A stretch of DNA of 64,000 nt from Xanthoparmelia taractica (taxonomy: Eukaryota; Ascomycota; Lecanoromycetes; Lecanorales; Parmeliaceae): positions 1-64,000 of the forward strand of contig JANQBS010000166.1 of assembly GCA_033085395.1 (NCBI GenBank). The letters run 5' to 3'. The position numbers and the translations under genes are program-made. A model generated the notes under the pieces. That model searched no databases. It was not told where the DNA came from and saw nothing but the letters and a program-made list of their open reading frames with translations. Shown here in pieces: positions 21,897 through 34,515 of the stretch; positions within the stretch are counted from its first letter, which is position 1; each line of letters begins with the position of its first letter.

Positions 21897-23958
21897 GGCC
21901 TTTCATGACCTGCAGCTTCTTGAATCCTTGAGCTTTGAGGTTCAAGAGGAAGGGCGAAATGTGTTGGAGATTGAAGAGACAGTCAGAAGTGCTGATGGTT
22001 GGAAAGAGGAGAGCAGTGAGCGATGTTCAAGAGCAAGATTACCTTGGCGGAATTTGCTGGGGTTTAATATTACACCGTGTTATTACGGTTATCTGATCAA
22101 GGCAGTTGATTTTGAACTTGTGGCTGACTCCAACCGATCTCTCGTATCAATGCACGAGAAAGGGGAGACGGACGAGTAGATAGCTGTGTTTGATGTACGC
22201 ACGAGTAGAGATGGACGGGGGGTCGAGAGTGCCAAGGAGAGCGAAAGTGGGACTTTGAAGTTGACATTGTATACCCTCTTACGGTTAAGGGTGCTTGATT
22301 ATGATTGGTCGAGAAGCTGGCGTTGTGGAATCCTCTCAGGTCAGTTGAATCATGATTGGTCAGGTCTCATGCTGTAGCCGCACATGAACCCGAAATGTCT
22401 CAGGGTGTAGCCTTCCGGAGATTCATAGGCGCCCTGCATTCTCCCCGTGCCCTTACGCTCTCGAGGAAATGGATCGCCAGAGTTGAGATGCAGGACTGGC
22501 GGGCCGTAGGCAGTGTCAATAATATATTCGGCAATTGTTCCCAAGCCACAGAAAAGAGGCACAGGCGGGTTTTAGCTCTGCAAACTTTATTCATGACCAT
22601 ATTCCCTATTCATTAATTTGCTTTCGTGACCGACCGGCGGATGCTGGCTCTCTATGTCTTTTGGTTTGAATGTTCCTCAGTATTTGACGGCTCTTTCGAT
22701 GCCGAGAGAATCTAGGGATCTGGAGGACCAAACTTGCGGTAGATTTTGCCAGAATCATTGACAGTATGGTCTGCGGATTTGGAGAGAAAAGGACGAAATA
22801 GAGCACTGAATGAACAGACCAACCTCGATGAAAATGGGCTCTCCAATATTGAGATTTTTCTACCACGAAATCTTGGTAGATCGAGCACAAATGGTATAGG
22901 TAAAGGTGTTCAATTCCGAAAGACTGATCTGCAAGCTTTCGCTGTCGTCCACGAGTTGCACACAGAGACATGTAACCTGTACATACTCAATTCATTCTGC
23001 CAGATCCCGCTCTTTGGTCTTGTCTTTGATGGTTTGGGGAGAGTTCCAAAGAAGAGGTATGGTACGAGGGCGCCCTTCTTGCAGAAGGCATTCGTAGCTT
23101 TTAGGCGTGATTACTAAACAATCGCAGCGCGTTGGTGCCTGAGCCAGCCCCGCTGCAGGTCGGGCAACACAGCCTTCCACGATGAGGAGGAGCGCATGAA
23201 ACATAGTGAGTTCTTGGTCATCTTGTTTTATGTCGAGTCATCTTCTCTTCTTCATAGATCAGAGGCCACATGAAAAGGCGCGCGCGCGCATAATCAGAAC
23301 GGAAGTCATGAAGGAATCCTCCAGACATAGAGCAAACCCCGTCAGCTGCGGACCTTTTTCCTCATCCACTGTACCAGCTAATGAGCAGAGAATCTTCAAA
23401 AAATTGGCGGGTTCGGCCCATCAGGCTTCTCATTGGTCATATCGTGATTAGAGGTTGCCTACGTAGAGCGACCGACTAAAAAGGGTTTCTTATATGGTAC
23501 GTTAACAAGCCGTGGTATGTATACCGGAGCTTCTGCTAAAGCTAGAAAGATATGGATTAGCTATAGATTGCTATCGTGTTCCGTAACACGGTCTCAGTAT
23601 ATTCATAACCGACGAGGCTACCCACGGTAGCAGTAGCCTTTTCTCATCCGCCTGTTTTACGCCTTTCTCAAAACGGAAGGTGGGAACTTAAGGACGCTAA
23701 AGTGCCAACCTGCAGCCTTGACAGCGACGTTTTCTTGTCATTGCTGAATCTGACACTTGGCCACCTACTTCGGACATCAGGCATGACTATTGGAACCAAC
23801 GAGACAGCACCTTAGTCGTGTTGCTTATCAGAACCTTGAAAACATTGCCTTATACGGCTATTTGGGTTAGAACACAGCACCAAAGACTGTCTTACCCCGA
23901 ATCGACCTGTAATCTTGTGGGGGAGCGGATCTCATTCCAAGAGATCTAATCCCTCAGT
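21897..23958. other. intergenic with one possible small relic
   Basis: A minus-strand frame at 22350-22562 (70 residues, with DTAYGPPVLHLNSGDPF and EGYTLRHFGFMCG) faintly recalls a jacalin-type lectin repeat, but I cannot support it as a gene. A short (CG)n/(GC)n tract occurs near 23279-23290. The rest shows nothing. Confidence 0.4.
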
Positions 23959-26900
23959 ATGTCGAGGGTTGAGGCTGCAAGCGCAGTCAACAGCGTTTGG
24001 GCAAAGACGTTGGCGTCATACAAGAAGGATCTTTCTCGAAAGGACCTTCTTGTCGTGGAGGCAATCACTTCGCCAAACGATATAGCCAAACATATCGAGG
24101 ATCTAGAAGCTAAAAGACACGCTGGTAAGAGTGGTGTGTTTGCAGACCGGGTTTATGCCATCACCAGTCATCTGATCCAATTCAGTAATGTGATTGGCGC
24201 CATAACATCCAGCAATACCGAAGCTTCTCTAATCTGGGGAAGTTTGAAACTTCTGCTCACGATCGTGCATCAGTCATCAGAAGAATATGAGAAGATATGT
24301 AAGAGTATCCTGGCAGTCAGCGAGTCCTTTCCAATTGTTGAATTGGTGACCGAAACATTCAACCATTCTGAGCTCGTGTGTGGTCACGTTGTGGATTTCT
24401 ACACAGCCGTGCTTAGATTCTGGAGTAAGGCTCTTAAATTCTACAAAAGGAGAAGGATTTTTAATATCTTCCGGGCATGGCATGATTTTGACTCGGAGTT
24501 CGCCGACCTTGACCGCGACATGGAGCGGTATGGGAAATTGATCGAAAAAGCAGCGGCTGCAGTCAACATGAATGAATCCAGAACTGCTAGACTTGAGCAG
24601 CAAGCTGCCAGTCGTGAGCTTCTAGAGGCCAAACGGTCTGCCATGACGTTGTAGGTACTTCTTCTGGTTATGTATTTGTGTGTTGAGATTTATTCGGGGG
24701 GGGAGCTGGTTGTCTCTAGAAAGTCCCTGTGCCAGAAGCGTGATGAAGGATGTAAGAAGCTAACCGGATGATCGTACAGAGACCGCCACCGTGATATTGT
24801 AACATGGCTTGCTCCACTCAATCACGAAGCAAGCTATTTTGGGGACGACCTCAGGTCAGCCTCCGAGTCGCGCCACCCTCACACTTGTACGTGGATTCTC
24901 GATAGACCAGAGTTCATTGCGTGGATAGACTCAAATCAGAATGACACTGTCTCGCGGATGTTGTGGCTGACCGGAGTTCCTGGAGCGGGCAAGACTGTGC
25001 TATCGTCTTTCGTGATCAACAGGTGCTCTGAGGTCTCCGGCGAGAAGCCTTCGCCGCCGGTCCTTTACTTCTTTTTCAAAATGACAGATAGCGACAAGAA
25101 CTCAATTCTTGCAGTCACAAGTTCGCTTGTCTATCAGCTTTACTCCTTGTTCCCAGCAAGCCTATGTACAGATATCGTCTCATTGAGGGATGAGAGCGGA
25201 AAGGAGAAAGCTCTGAGTGACCAAAGACTATGGAATCTTTTCTTAAAGCATGCCAAGAAGATGCCCAACCTGACTATTGTTCTGGACGCGTTGGATGAAT
25301 GCGATGAACTCGATGTATTCCTTGGACGTGTGTTATCCTTGTTGCAGTGCTGTCCCGCTAAGGTCCTGGTCGTTAGCCGGAAAGAGGAGAACATTGCTCT
25401 AGCACTGACAAATCACCCTCATATCGCCATTAGTGAGGAGGATGTCGAAGATGACATTCGCTCCTACGTGACGGCAGAGATAAAGAGAATACCGAGGTTC
25501 CAAGGCAAACCAGTTCAACGGAGAATCATTAGTGCCCTCACGTCAGGGCATGGAGGAATGTTTCTATGGGCATATTTAATGGTCAAGGAGTTAAAGGAAC
25601 TCGGGACTGTTAGACAAGTGGATCGTGCTTTGAAAAGTCTCCCTACAGGTCTTGAGGAAATGCATGAAGCTATTATAACACGTCTCGACTCTACTCTACA
25701 TAGAGCGCATCGGGAGTTGGCAATTAGAATATTGACGTGGATTGTCTGCGCTGTCAGACCTTTACGCCTGGCGGAGCTCCAAGAGATCTTGCGTTTCGAA
25801 ATTCGACAAGGCAGGATAGTAAACCAATCACAAGTCGATGATGATGATGATCTTTTGTACTCGGAGAAAGATATCGAACTTGCTTGTGGGGCCCTGGTCA
25901 GAAGCACCAACGCGACTCTGCAACTGATTCATCTGTCGACAAAGGAGATCCTTACGCGAAAGCCTCCGACAATGCGCTCCGGTGACTCGCGTCTCGCCTT
26001 TTACGTAGACGCACAGCGAGAAAACCCTCATATGGCGGTGCTTTGTGTTTCGTACATGAGCACCCATTTAAACGGTATTGATTCTGTCACGAGACCCAAC
26101 TTGGAGAGTGTATCGAGACTACAGTTTAGCGAAGAGAGCTATGATCTCACAGAATTGGTCATGAAATCGCCTTTCATCGATTACGCAAGTATCTCATGGC
26201 AGGCGCATTTAATAGATGGTGATGTCAACCTCGAGCTAGAAGATGTCACGTGTTGCCTGCAGACATTGCTCACGTATGATTTGACGATGTTGTGGATCGA
26301 GTCATGCGTGTCCTTGCATCGGGATAGCATCTGGACACTCGAGCGCAATTGCAAAGGAGTCATGTCATGGGCTGACTGTGCATTGGTTCCTGCAGAGTCT
26401 TCCTGTCACAAAGCGATCGGGTTTCTGTGGGCCTGGTCCAGCGCGGTAGTGTCAATCATCAACGAGTATGGTGGTGTCATTGAAAAATACTCCTACGAGA
26501 TCCATTTCCTCGATCTACGGAGCATACTCTCGGAAAATTACGTGACAGATCCAGCTGTCCTCCCCGCCTCTTATGCTGAAAATGCTACAACACAAAGACG
26601 CACATTACGAGAGCATATCCGTCAAGTTCGCGCGGTTGAAAAGCATCAGTCAAGCGCCAAAATTGAGCCGTACAGACAGCTGCAGCCTAAGTTGCAAGAT
26701 CTTTCATGGGACCCCGCCCTTGGATTCGTGCTATACGACGGTAAGCGAGACGTTTACTTCTCAGCAGACTCGGAAATACCGAACGGTACCGAAATATTAC
26801 ATGTTCAAGAACGAGCGACTGGCCGTAGATTGCAGCCTGTCAAAAGTGCTTTGAATGTTTCCGATGTTCCCTGCGAAGGGTTCTCCCTTCGCCTAGTGAC

Positions 26901-29393
26901 CGCCATTTTGTGTCCTGAGCGTATGTATCTCGCGATCCTCTACGCCAACACAACTGGATATCTCATTACGTCAGTATGGACTGTCGAACCTCATCTCGAT
27001 TTTCTCAATATCAGGGATAGGCGTCCGTGGGCCCGCCGATTGCATTGTTTCGCGGGTCCACATTTTTTGTTCAGTGGTTCCTGCCTTGCTTTGACCGTAG
27101 GGCAGGACGGCGTTTTCTACTCCCCGAGTGGCAGAATACACCCAGAACGTGGCATCCATAAACGGATTCCGAATTTCCTCGTCCAAATTCCCGCTGTCAA
27201 AGCTCTGTGGCCAAGGAAACTTCCGACACTTGCATTTGCAGGCGATGGCCAGACCATAATCAGACTGAATCCGAGTACCGGAACTATCGAAAAAATCTCG
27301 TGGTTGGAAGACAGGGTCACGAAGTCATTGCATTCACGTGTGCCAGTTCATAATGGGCGACCAAGTCCGGGTTCTTTGAGAGCCATAAGCCATACAGCTC
27401 GATTTGTGGTCTTTAAAACCTTCCTTGGAGATGCAAATTTCGCTGGCTTCCACCTCTTTGACATACAGGGAAATCAACAACAACTTCATAACCTTAATGA
27501 AAATACAAGGTTCTTCTTTTCACAGGACGAGAAAACTCTGCTGGGGATTTATACGGCTGGTCAGCGCATGCTGTGAGTTGAGGTTTTCTAACCGTCAGAC
27601 TACTAATGTGGGGCGATTTGCCGATCTGAACTTACTTTAGCCTTGATCTTCCTTCCAAGACACGGTTGTTAGTGGAGCTAATGTTATTAATCGTTGACAT
27701 CAGTTTGCTGATTCTTAGATCAATAAACAGGACACATGTCTCACGATGGGCTGTGACTGAGCCTAACTTTGCCCAACAAGCAAACACAAGTCTCTTCATC
27801 CCAGACTTTGAACCAGCATACGGCAATGGGTTCGGCAACGTATTTGTGGTAGAGGAACTCTCCAAGATGATTTTAGTGAACCGGTATCGTGTATTGTATG
27901 AGCTCGACTTATCATTCCAGGATGATACCCTTGCGCCGCCTGAAAGCGAAATTCCTCCACCCACGCCACACTGCCAGAAATTCTATGAAATTTCGAGTGA
28001 CGGTTGTCGACTTGTTGAAGCCTACATAACATGTTCCGAATGGTTCGACTCCACCGCAGCTGACCGCGAGGATGAGCATCTAAATTCACCAGACTTAGGG
28101 ATGATTCATACGGAGCTAAGACTTGTTGACCTCACTCTGGAGACTGATCATCTGCAAAGATTGGACTTAGTATACTCAGAACCTAACTTATCAGCTTTCC
28201 ACAATCACGTCGTCACGTTTAGTCCAGATCTGTCAATGATGCAAGCCGGCCCACACATATTTGACCTGTTGGCGCCTAGTCATCCACCACTGTCCTTTCC
28301 CGAGTTTCCGTCCGATGCATTGCAACAGAAGGAAGGCTCACATATAGCATTTAGCTCCTGCAACGGTTACTTGGTAGTTGTCAAAGGCAAAGACGCTGCA
28401 GGAACCGGCGAACCTGCCAAGTTTGGACTTTTCCGGATCTGTCGTACTGCTGGAAGAATCGAGACAATAGCGATAAATGTCATCGAGAACTTAGTAGCCG
28501 ATTCCATCTCGGCGGCTTTTCACCCCACAATACCTCTACTGGTGTTGGCATACATTACTTACCCAGGGAGTGATACTAAAGATATTGCAAGATACATACA
28601 AGTGATGGAGATTGATCTCCAGGAGCTCAAACCTAATCTTATTGCTGTCCCCAGGTGTGACCGTTTCGTCCATGCCGGGTGAGTGTCCGGTAGGTTTCAA
28701 GTCTCTCACGGGCAATTGTCTAACGTAAATGATCACAGTCACTTTAAGATGGCAAATGCAAGGTTTTCCGACTGTGGATCATTTTGTTTCCTAGATTTTT
28801 ACCACAGTGACCCCGGTGAGGTTTTGATGCTGAGTAGCATCTTCCTGGAGAGAAGGCAAGCAAAGGTGCAGACACCTGCGGTATGGGGCTTTGAAACATC
28901 TTACAACGGACGCTTCTACAATGTGGGTTGGCGTAAGGACCCCAAAAAGGTTGAACTCTATCAGAATATCCGTCTTCCGTGCAGAATTGGTTACCGTGAC
29001 TTCGGATACAGTCGCTATTACCAGAAGCACGAAATTGTGGTCGACATTACAGCACTCCCGACTCACCTCGCATATGCGAAAGCCCATTTACTGGCAGGCA
29101 AGAAGGAAGACGATCATGTCCGTGTGTTGTTATTGCCAAAAAATGGGCCTCCTGAGATCAAATATCTTCATGTGACGTTGAGTGAGGTTTTCGCTGCGTT
29201 GGACAAGGCTGCGAGAGCTGTCGAACTAAACATAGAAGAGTACAACCAGCAGCATTATTACGACATACCAGAGGAAGAGATCTCTGTGGAAGAAGGCGGC
29301 GACATAACAGAGGAAGTGAGTAGCAATTTGGAGTCGGAAGACGCTGCAATCTCTGTGGAAGAGGACGGATCGGAAAGCTATGAGAGTGATTAG
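23959..29393 (+). CDS. NLR-like NACHT NTPase with DUF7708-type N-terminus
   Basis: Fungal STAND/NLR protein, a class implicated in non-self recognition and regulated cell death. Exons 23959-24650, 24780-27572, 27641-28678 and 28739-29393 (introns 129, 68 and 60 nt, GT-AG) give 1725 residues. Residues about 60-200 resemble DUF7708, the helical domain found ahead of fungal NACHT modules (ASLIWGSLKLLLTIV...EEYEKICKSILAV). NACHT: Walker A GVPGAGKT (296-303), Walker B TIVLDALDECDEL (about 396-408), sensor-like VLVVSRKE, and GHGGMFLWAYLMVKEL. The winged-helix region (RPLRLAELQEILRF) and IHLSTKEIL follow. The remaining 1000 or so residues contain no ankyrin, WD or TPR repeat I can recognise. The C-terminus is highly acidic (EEEISVEEGGDITEEV). 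The frame is intact. Confidence 0.85.
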
Positions 29394-30736
29394 GGCAGAA
29401 TCTACGGAAAAGGAATCTGGAATGGAGTCCCATACTAGCTTGGAGCAGCAAGAAAATGGGTTCAAATTGACAGAGAGCTGGTAGATTTGTACCTTGATAT
29501 GTCTTTGATCGACACAACCTCTCCCCACCAGCTATAAACGCAGTCCACAAGAAACCTTTTCGAAGGGTGTCTAGTTTGAGAGGCATCCTCGCTAGTATCA
29601 CACTGCGCTGTTGGGACAAGCTGTGGTCATAATGTCTTGAACTATTCCCCTAAAATTTTTCTTTCTGACCGGAGGGTTTTTGCTTTGTAGTTTGGAAGAG
29701 GAGATCTAGGCAGGAGAGATGGCGTTTACGATTGAATTAAAAGAGTGCTATTGTGCGGTCGCTGCTGCTCTCCTTTCAGGAAATCTTACTGATATACTGC
29801 ATATAAACTTTCTGAGAAACTTCGCAACAGCGGAATTGCTCGTTCAAAGGGTCTCATAACCTAGCCCCCGTTCCAGACAGATGCGTACAAGGTATGCATA
29901 TAGTATGAGACACGTGTTATGAGCTCTCTCTCTCCCTCCCTCCATCTTTTTTCCTATTTCTCTGCGAGCTTCTCATTAGGCTATACTGTTATTGTATCTT
30001 GCACTTAGCCCACACCAATATATAACTAGCCTTATAAGGGGTCACGCTATATCTATGACGGTTAGAATTAAAGGGTCTTCAGGCACTGGGACATAGGACA
30101 TGGCTTATCTAGACCTGCTGAACTACTAAAATAGCTAGTTGCATGATTACCTGTGCAGGCATGCACTTCAACACCTGAAAGTCTTCAACACCGGACGATA
30201 CACACAGTGATACTCACTAGCAAATGACGCCAAAGATGGCGATGCGGACGGGATGCAGTGAATAACATGTGTCCTGTCCATTGTATGCTCCTGTTGGTCT
30301 TGTAGTGGCATGTATTCGATGGAGAGTCGATAGATAGGGGTCGTGTACCATCGGCGAATATAAGTCATCCGTCAACAGTGTTGAACTTATCGGAACACGA
30401 CTTACGCTTGTTAGGGCTTTCAGCCAAAGATCTGGCTCTAAGTATGGCGTATCATTCACTGCCTTAGTGTTGGTTTTTGCACGACTCAGTCCTATCGCTT
30501 CTTTACTCTTCGTAGCTACACAATCATCCATCCTCCTACTCTCAACGGCCAGTTGTATCTAGTTGATTGCTTTCATTCACCCTCACCCCATGGCGTAGAA
30601 TCTTTGAAAACCCTCTGGGATCTAATGGAATATTTAGCCTCATGGTTACAAACCCTCTGTTGAGTTACAGTTTTCTGAACTTTGCTCTCCGATCCTCTGT
30701 CCCTATAATAGATTCGAGCCAATGGCTTTTACAGCA
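29394..30736. other. intergenic between NLR and methyltransferase 3' ends
   Basis: Convergent 3' flanks. No supported coding frame; minus-strand frames at 29158-29619 are antisense to the acidic NLR tail. A CT-rich stretch lies near 29925-29950. Confidence 0.6.
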
Positions 30737-31925
30737 TCAAGGTTTTCCAGACACAAGTTTTGATTTCTGACCGACAACTAGGCCATGCCTGAGGTTCCAA
30801 GCGGCTCCACTCCGAGTCTCACTTGCTGCCTGGGTGAGAGTCGTTATCGCCTCTGCTTGTCGTTCCGCGGCAATTTGATCAATGACTTGCCCCAGAAGTT
30901 CTTCAACTACCATCAGGATGTTATCATTATGGTATGATAAATGACTGAGGTCACTATATCGAGCGTCCATGCTAACGTTATCCATGTTGGCTTTTTCGAA
31001 AGTAAGCATAGAACTCTCCTGGCCAGCTTCTCGATCTATCAGCGAAGTATCCTTCAAAATAGGGAACTGAATAAGAGCACTTTTTCTTACGTCGGTTGTA
31101 TGGTTAGTCCTCGAGATGAGAGTTGGTCTGCCCAAGCCTTTTCCAAGCCATTAATTGAGCCATTGGAGCGTGTTTTCACGAGGCGCCTTTCTGCAGAGTT
31201 CCATTCCGCCCATTGGAGGCAGCCCCCGGGCTCTGTGTCAGAAATATTAGCCTTCTGAATAAATTGCCGGACCTTTAGCCACTGAAGCTTCGGATGAGAC
31301 GAGCAGCTAGGGGTCATGTGTTCGCACGTGGGGTGAGTCTGGCGTACTTAGCAGCTTGAGCAAACTCTGATGCAGCGGAGCTGGATCGTTGTCTTGCACA
31401 ACCATGCCAAAGCTTCGTAGGCATACGATGTCATAGGATTCGACCAGGTCCTGTGGAACTTCCGAGAAGACGTCCCGTTGACGCAATCTGGAATTGGATG
31501 GTAGCCATTCCTGCGGCGAGCATTGGCTCAGATCAATGTCAATACCGTCCAGCTGCGTAGGCTGTGGATGAGTGCGAGCGATATCCATCAACCGTATCCT
31601 AGCGCGACCACAGTCAGCTCTCGTCCTTGACGTTGCACAATTACTCGGCTATACCCAGAGCCCGTCCCGATATCTGCAATTTTCACGGCCATCTTCGTAA
31701 CAGGAACACTCGGATGCAGGTGATAACCATAAGTATGCTTCCAGAGGTAGTGTTGTAGATTCAATCTATAATAAAGTTAATCGAATCGACACCTCACCTG
31801 GCAGAATCAACATAAGCTCTGAGAGGACATAACTGTCGGTGTTCCGTTTGCCAACTCCGATCGTTCTCCTTAGCAAATGCAACGAAGCTGGTAGGATCAC
31901 ATGTGCAAAGACTAAATACAGCATA
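30737..31925 (-). CDS. class I SAM-dependent methyltransferase (fungal, secondary-metabolism type)
   Basis: Small-molecule methyltransferase. Exons read, right to left: (start unresolved)-31798, 31765-31655, 31598-31348, 31232-31091 and 30971-30737, with phases that agree at every join. SAM-binding motif I is VKIADIGTGSG-IRLMDIART. Motif II acid is in LDGIDIDLSQCSPQEWLP. The post-I block is DVFSEVPQDLVESYDIVCLR..GMVVQDNDP, and motif III is LLKLLKPGGCLQWAEW, obtained only after splicing out 31347-31233. The C-terminus GAAWNLRHGLVVGQK is characteristic of this group. Upstream residues AYVDSARLNLQHYLWKHTYGYHLHP are typical of the N-terminal cap. The ATG was not found; coding continues at least to about 31920. 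Two joins are uncertain: the 32-nt intron 31797-31766 and the last intron 31090-30972. Confidence 0.65.
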
Positions 31926-33858
31926 TACTAACGGTTGGTATGTGTACGTCAACAAAGTATCACTTTACGGCCGTGACTATGTAGCAGGAAACAGACCAAT
32001 ATGACTTTGCAAGGAGACGAAAGCCAGACTGTACAGGTAACTCCCCCTTCTCATCTTATGTCTGTTCTAAAGTACTTCACAGATAATTGGGTCTGGAAAT
32101 AAGATGGGGAATATCAGGACCGGACGACTTACAGCGAATCCTTCTGATCCCACGGCGACATATGAGCGGATTCTTACATAACAAGATTGCCTCATTCTTT
32201 CTTTTATAGCGCACCTTTATATTTCTCCACCCCTACATTTACCGATTGAAGAGCTGGAGGTCCATACGAGCGCCCTTTATTAGGGAATCAGTGAATTAAT
32301 GAGAGCCATGGCCCTCCCGGCTCACTGGCTGCTTTTGAATTCCGAAAATTTCAACCGGGACGCTAAGGCTCAAGACCTTAAGACTATGAATCCATGCATA
32401 CTTCTGGCTACTCGCATGATGCGTCCTGAGGTGGGGAATTGAACGTGTGGACACTCGCTGCCAATCAAAGCCAACCTTCGCTTACGAATCTCTTGTGTTG
32501 CTCGAATGCAGCATACCTGCTGCATTAGCAGCTCTGCATGGCAAACAGAACTCTGGTGCCTTGCCCGATAAATTTCTGCATCATGATCCAGCTTGCTGCA
32601 TGGCTCTTCACTTTTAAAAAAATGCAACCCACCTTTTCTTGCAAGAGATCATCGGCAGTGATATGATCCTACTGAAGGCTCAACCAGAGGCGCTCATACT
32701 TCAATTGCTTGATCCATTCTTTCACGTCGACCGACACAATCAGGTACTTTCTGCAGTAGTCAGCATGCAGCCCACAGCTCGTCTACCGATTCCACCAGAC
32801 CGAGGCAGACGCCCCTTGTTTTGCCGTCAGCTGGCTTCCTTGAAATTGCTGTCATCGTTGTTCTGCTAGGTTTTTCCATGAGGTTGAGCTACCATTTCCA
32901 AAATACAGACAAAATTGCGACTGGGCTGATCAAAAATCTCCATCTGCCATTTTATTCTTCGCATCATCAAGGGTACATACGGCACGTTGTCAAGAATCAT
33001 TGTTACCTTTATGATCATCATGACACTGGGAGTCTTTGCTTTAACGTGCGCGATTTGCTTTCACCTTCTTGCCCGAGCAATGCTCAGCAGACATTGCTAA
33101 GCTTTGCCGAAACTAAGACGTACGATGGCTCTCCTGTTAACCTTCTTCTGATGCTAGCGACTTCGGAAAAGTAGGAATGCATTTAAAGATCTCCTTCCTC
33201 CCTGCATCTGGTTTATCGCACCTAAAGCATGTCGGTCAATTTTCTAAATTGCCATCAAACGTTGTATCAAATACACACAAAAGCGATCTGCAAAGTGAAA
33301 AAGACGAGTAAGCCTTATGTCGAATATTTGTACGGCGAGACGCCGTCATAGGGCAAGTTTTCGATGTAATTTTATCTGGACGGGCGCAAACGAAGTCATT
33401 CAGTCTTGGTAGAGGTTGCCGGGCGGATCATTGATATTTTATGATCAGATAATATTCGTATACTATGAGCCAGCCGTCTGGTGGACCGGATTGGTCTAGT
33501 TTGAAGGATTTTCATGCGGTGGGCGGTCCATCCATCATGGGCACTAATGGATCGTGGTCTGGACCAAGGTTGAGTTGAATGACTCAGAACTATTGGTACT
33601 GAGTCGCTGCAAGGCAAGATTCCCTTGAGGATTGTTCTAGACATAAGAGTATGATAGTGTGGCCGATCAGGCGCGCTGGTATTCTTTATCTCTTCAAAAG
33701 TAGATACACAAGCTGATAAGCCCCCCACCCACGTGGCAATAAACTGCTAGCAGGAGTGCACAATCCAACGTTAACCCTGAGGAAATTTCAACTACAACAA
33801 CAAACATCGCGCCTTTCGCTTACTCAGCACTCGACACTCCATCAACCTCCAGAACCCA
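31926..33858. other. intergenic, no gene recognised
   Basis: Should include the methyltransferase start and promoter at its left end. Plus-strand frames near 32640-33175 have no recognisable motif and no splice structure. I see nothing else. Confidence 0.5.
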
Positions 33859-34515
33859 CTAGATGCACGGAACGAAAGCGCCCGCTTTGCCGTTGTTGTT
33901 CAGCTTGTCCGGATCATGCGTGATGGTGCCGCAATATGTAACCGAATTCGCGTTCGTCGCTACAAATATCACCCTGTCTGGCTCCCTCTCGCCATTCGGG
34001 CCTCCGGGCAATTTCGTGCTCTTGGCCGGTACCCATGGGTTGGAGCCGTATCGGAGCACGGGGTATTCCCAGAGGGTAGAGCCGGCGCAATTGGGGAAGC
34101 TGAGGCCTTCGTAGTTGTTGTAGATGTGCGGGTACTTGGATGAGCCTGCCAAGGAGATGATTTCTTAATACTGTGTATTCTGGTTTCAATGCGAGATGGA
34201 GAAAGGAGCCGGAAGCGACGGGGGACTGGATTGGGAAGGGAATGGAATGGAATGGAATGAACTAGACCGGATAACAGGCTTACCCATTTGCGTGGGAGGG
34301 TTGGTCGTCGCCCATGCCAGGCCTTGATCTATGGCAGCTAAGATGTCACTCTCCGGGACGCTATAGCCACGACAGACCACTGCTCCTTGAGGTGGTGTAT
34401 CTGGGACGACTCGCTTGTCGAGGGCGGGGCTCGTGTCAGCGAGGACGGGTATGGCGGAGGATAAGACGTTGGGCGCTAGGCACAGGGTGAGGCCTGCTGC
34501 GATGATGAACTTCAT
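33859..34515 (-). CDS. secreted guanyl-specific ribonuclease (RNase T1/F1/N1 family)
   Basis: Extracellular endonuclease cutting RNA 3' of guanosine via a 2',3'-cyclic phosphate. Exons 34515-34284 and 34163-33859 give 178 residues. The intron 34283-34164 has donor GTAAGC and, to stay in frame, an AAG acceptor; the upstream CAG acceptor would meet a TAA at once. The signal peptide is about 20 residues and a KR dibasic site at 34-35 suggests a pro-region. The catalytic set of RNase T1 is present: YPH (His90), LWEYPVL (Glu110), DRVIF (Arg141), ITHD (His160), plus the guanine-binding loop YNNYEG. The mature part is longer than RNase T1 (104 residues) by an N-terminal extension with one Cys. It has no ribotoxin-style basic loops that I can see. 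Confidence 0.87.

Noticed and set aside
31087..31592. Methyltransferase as a broken gene
   Set aside because: Splicing 31347-31233 restores LLKLLKPGGCLQW in frame, so the apparent breaks are introns, apart from the doubtful 32-nt one.
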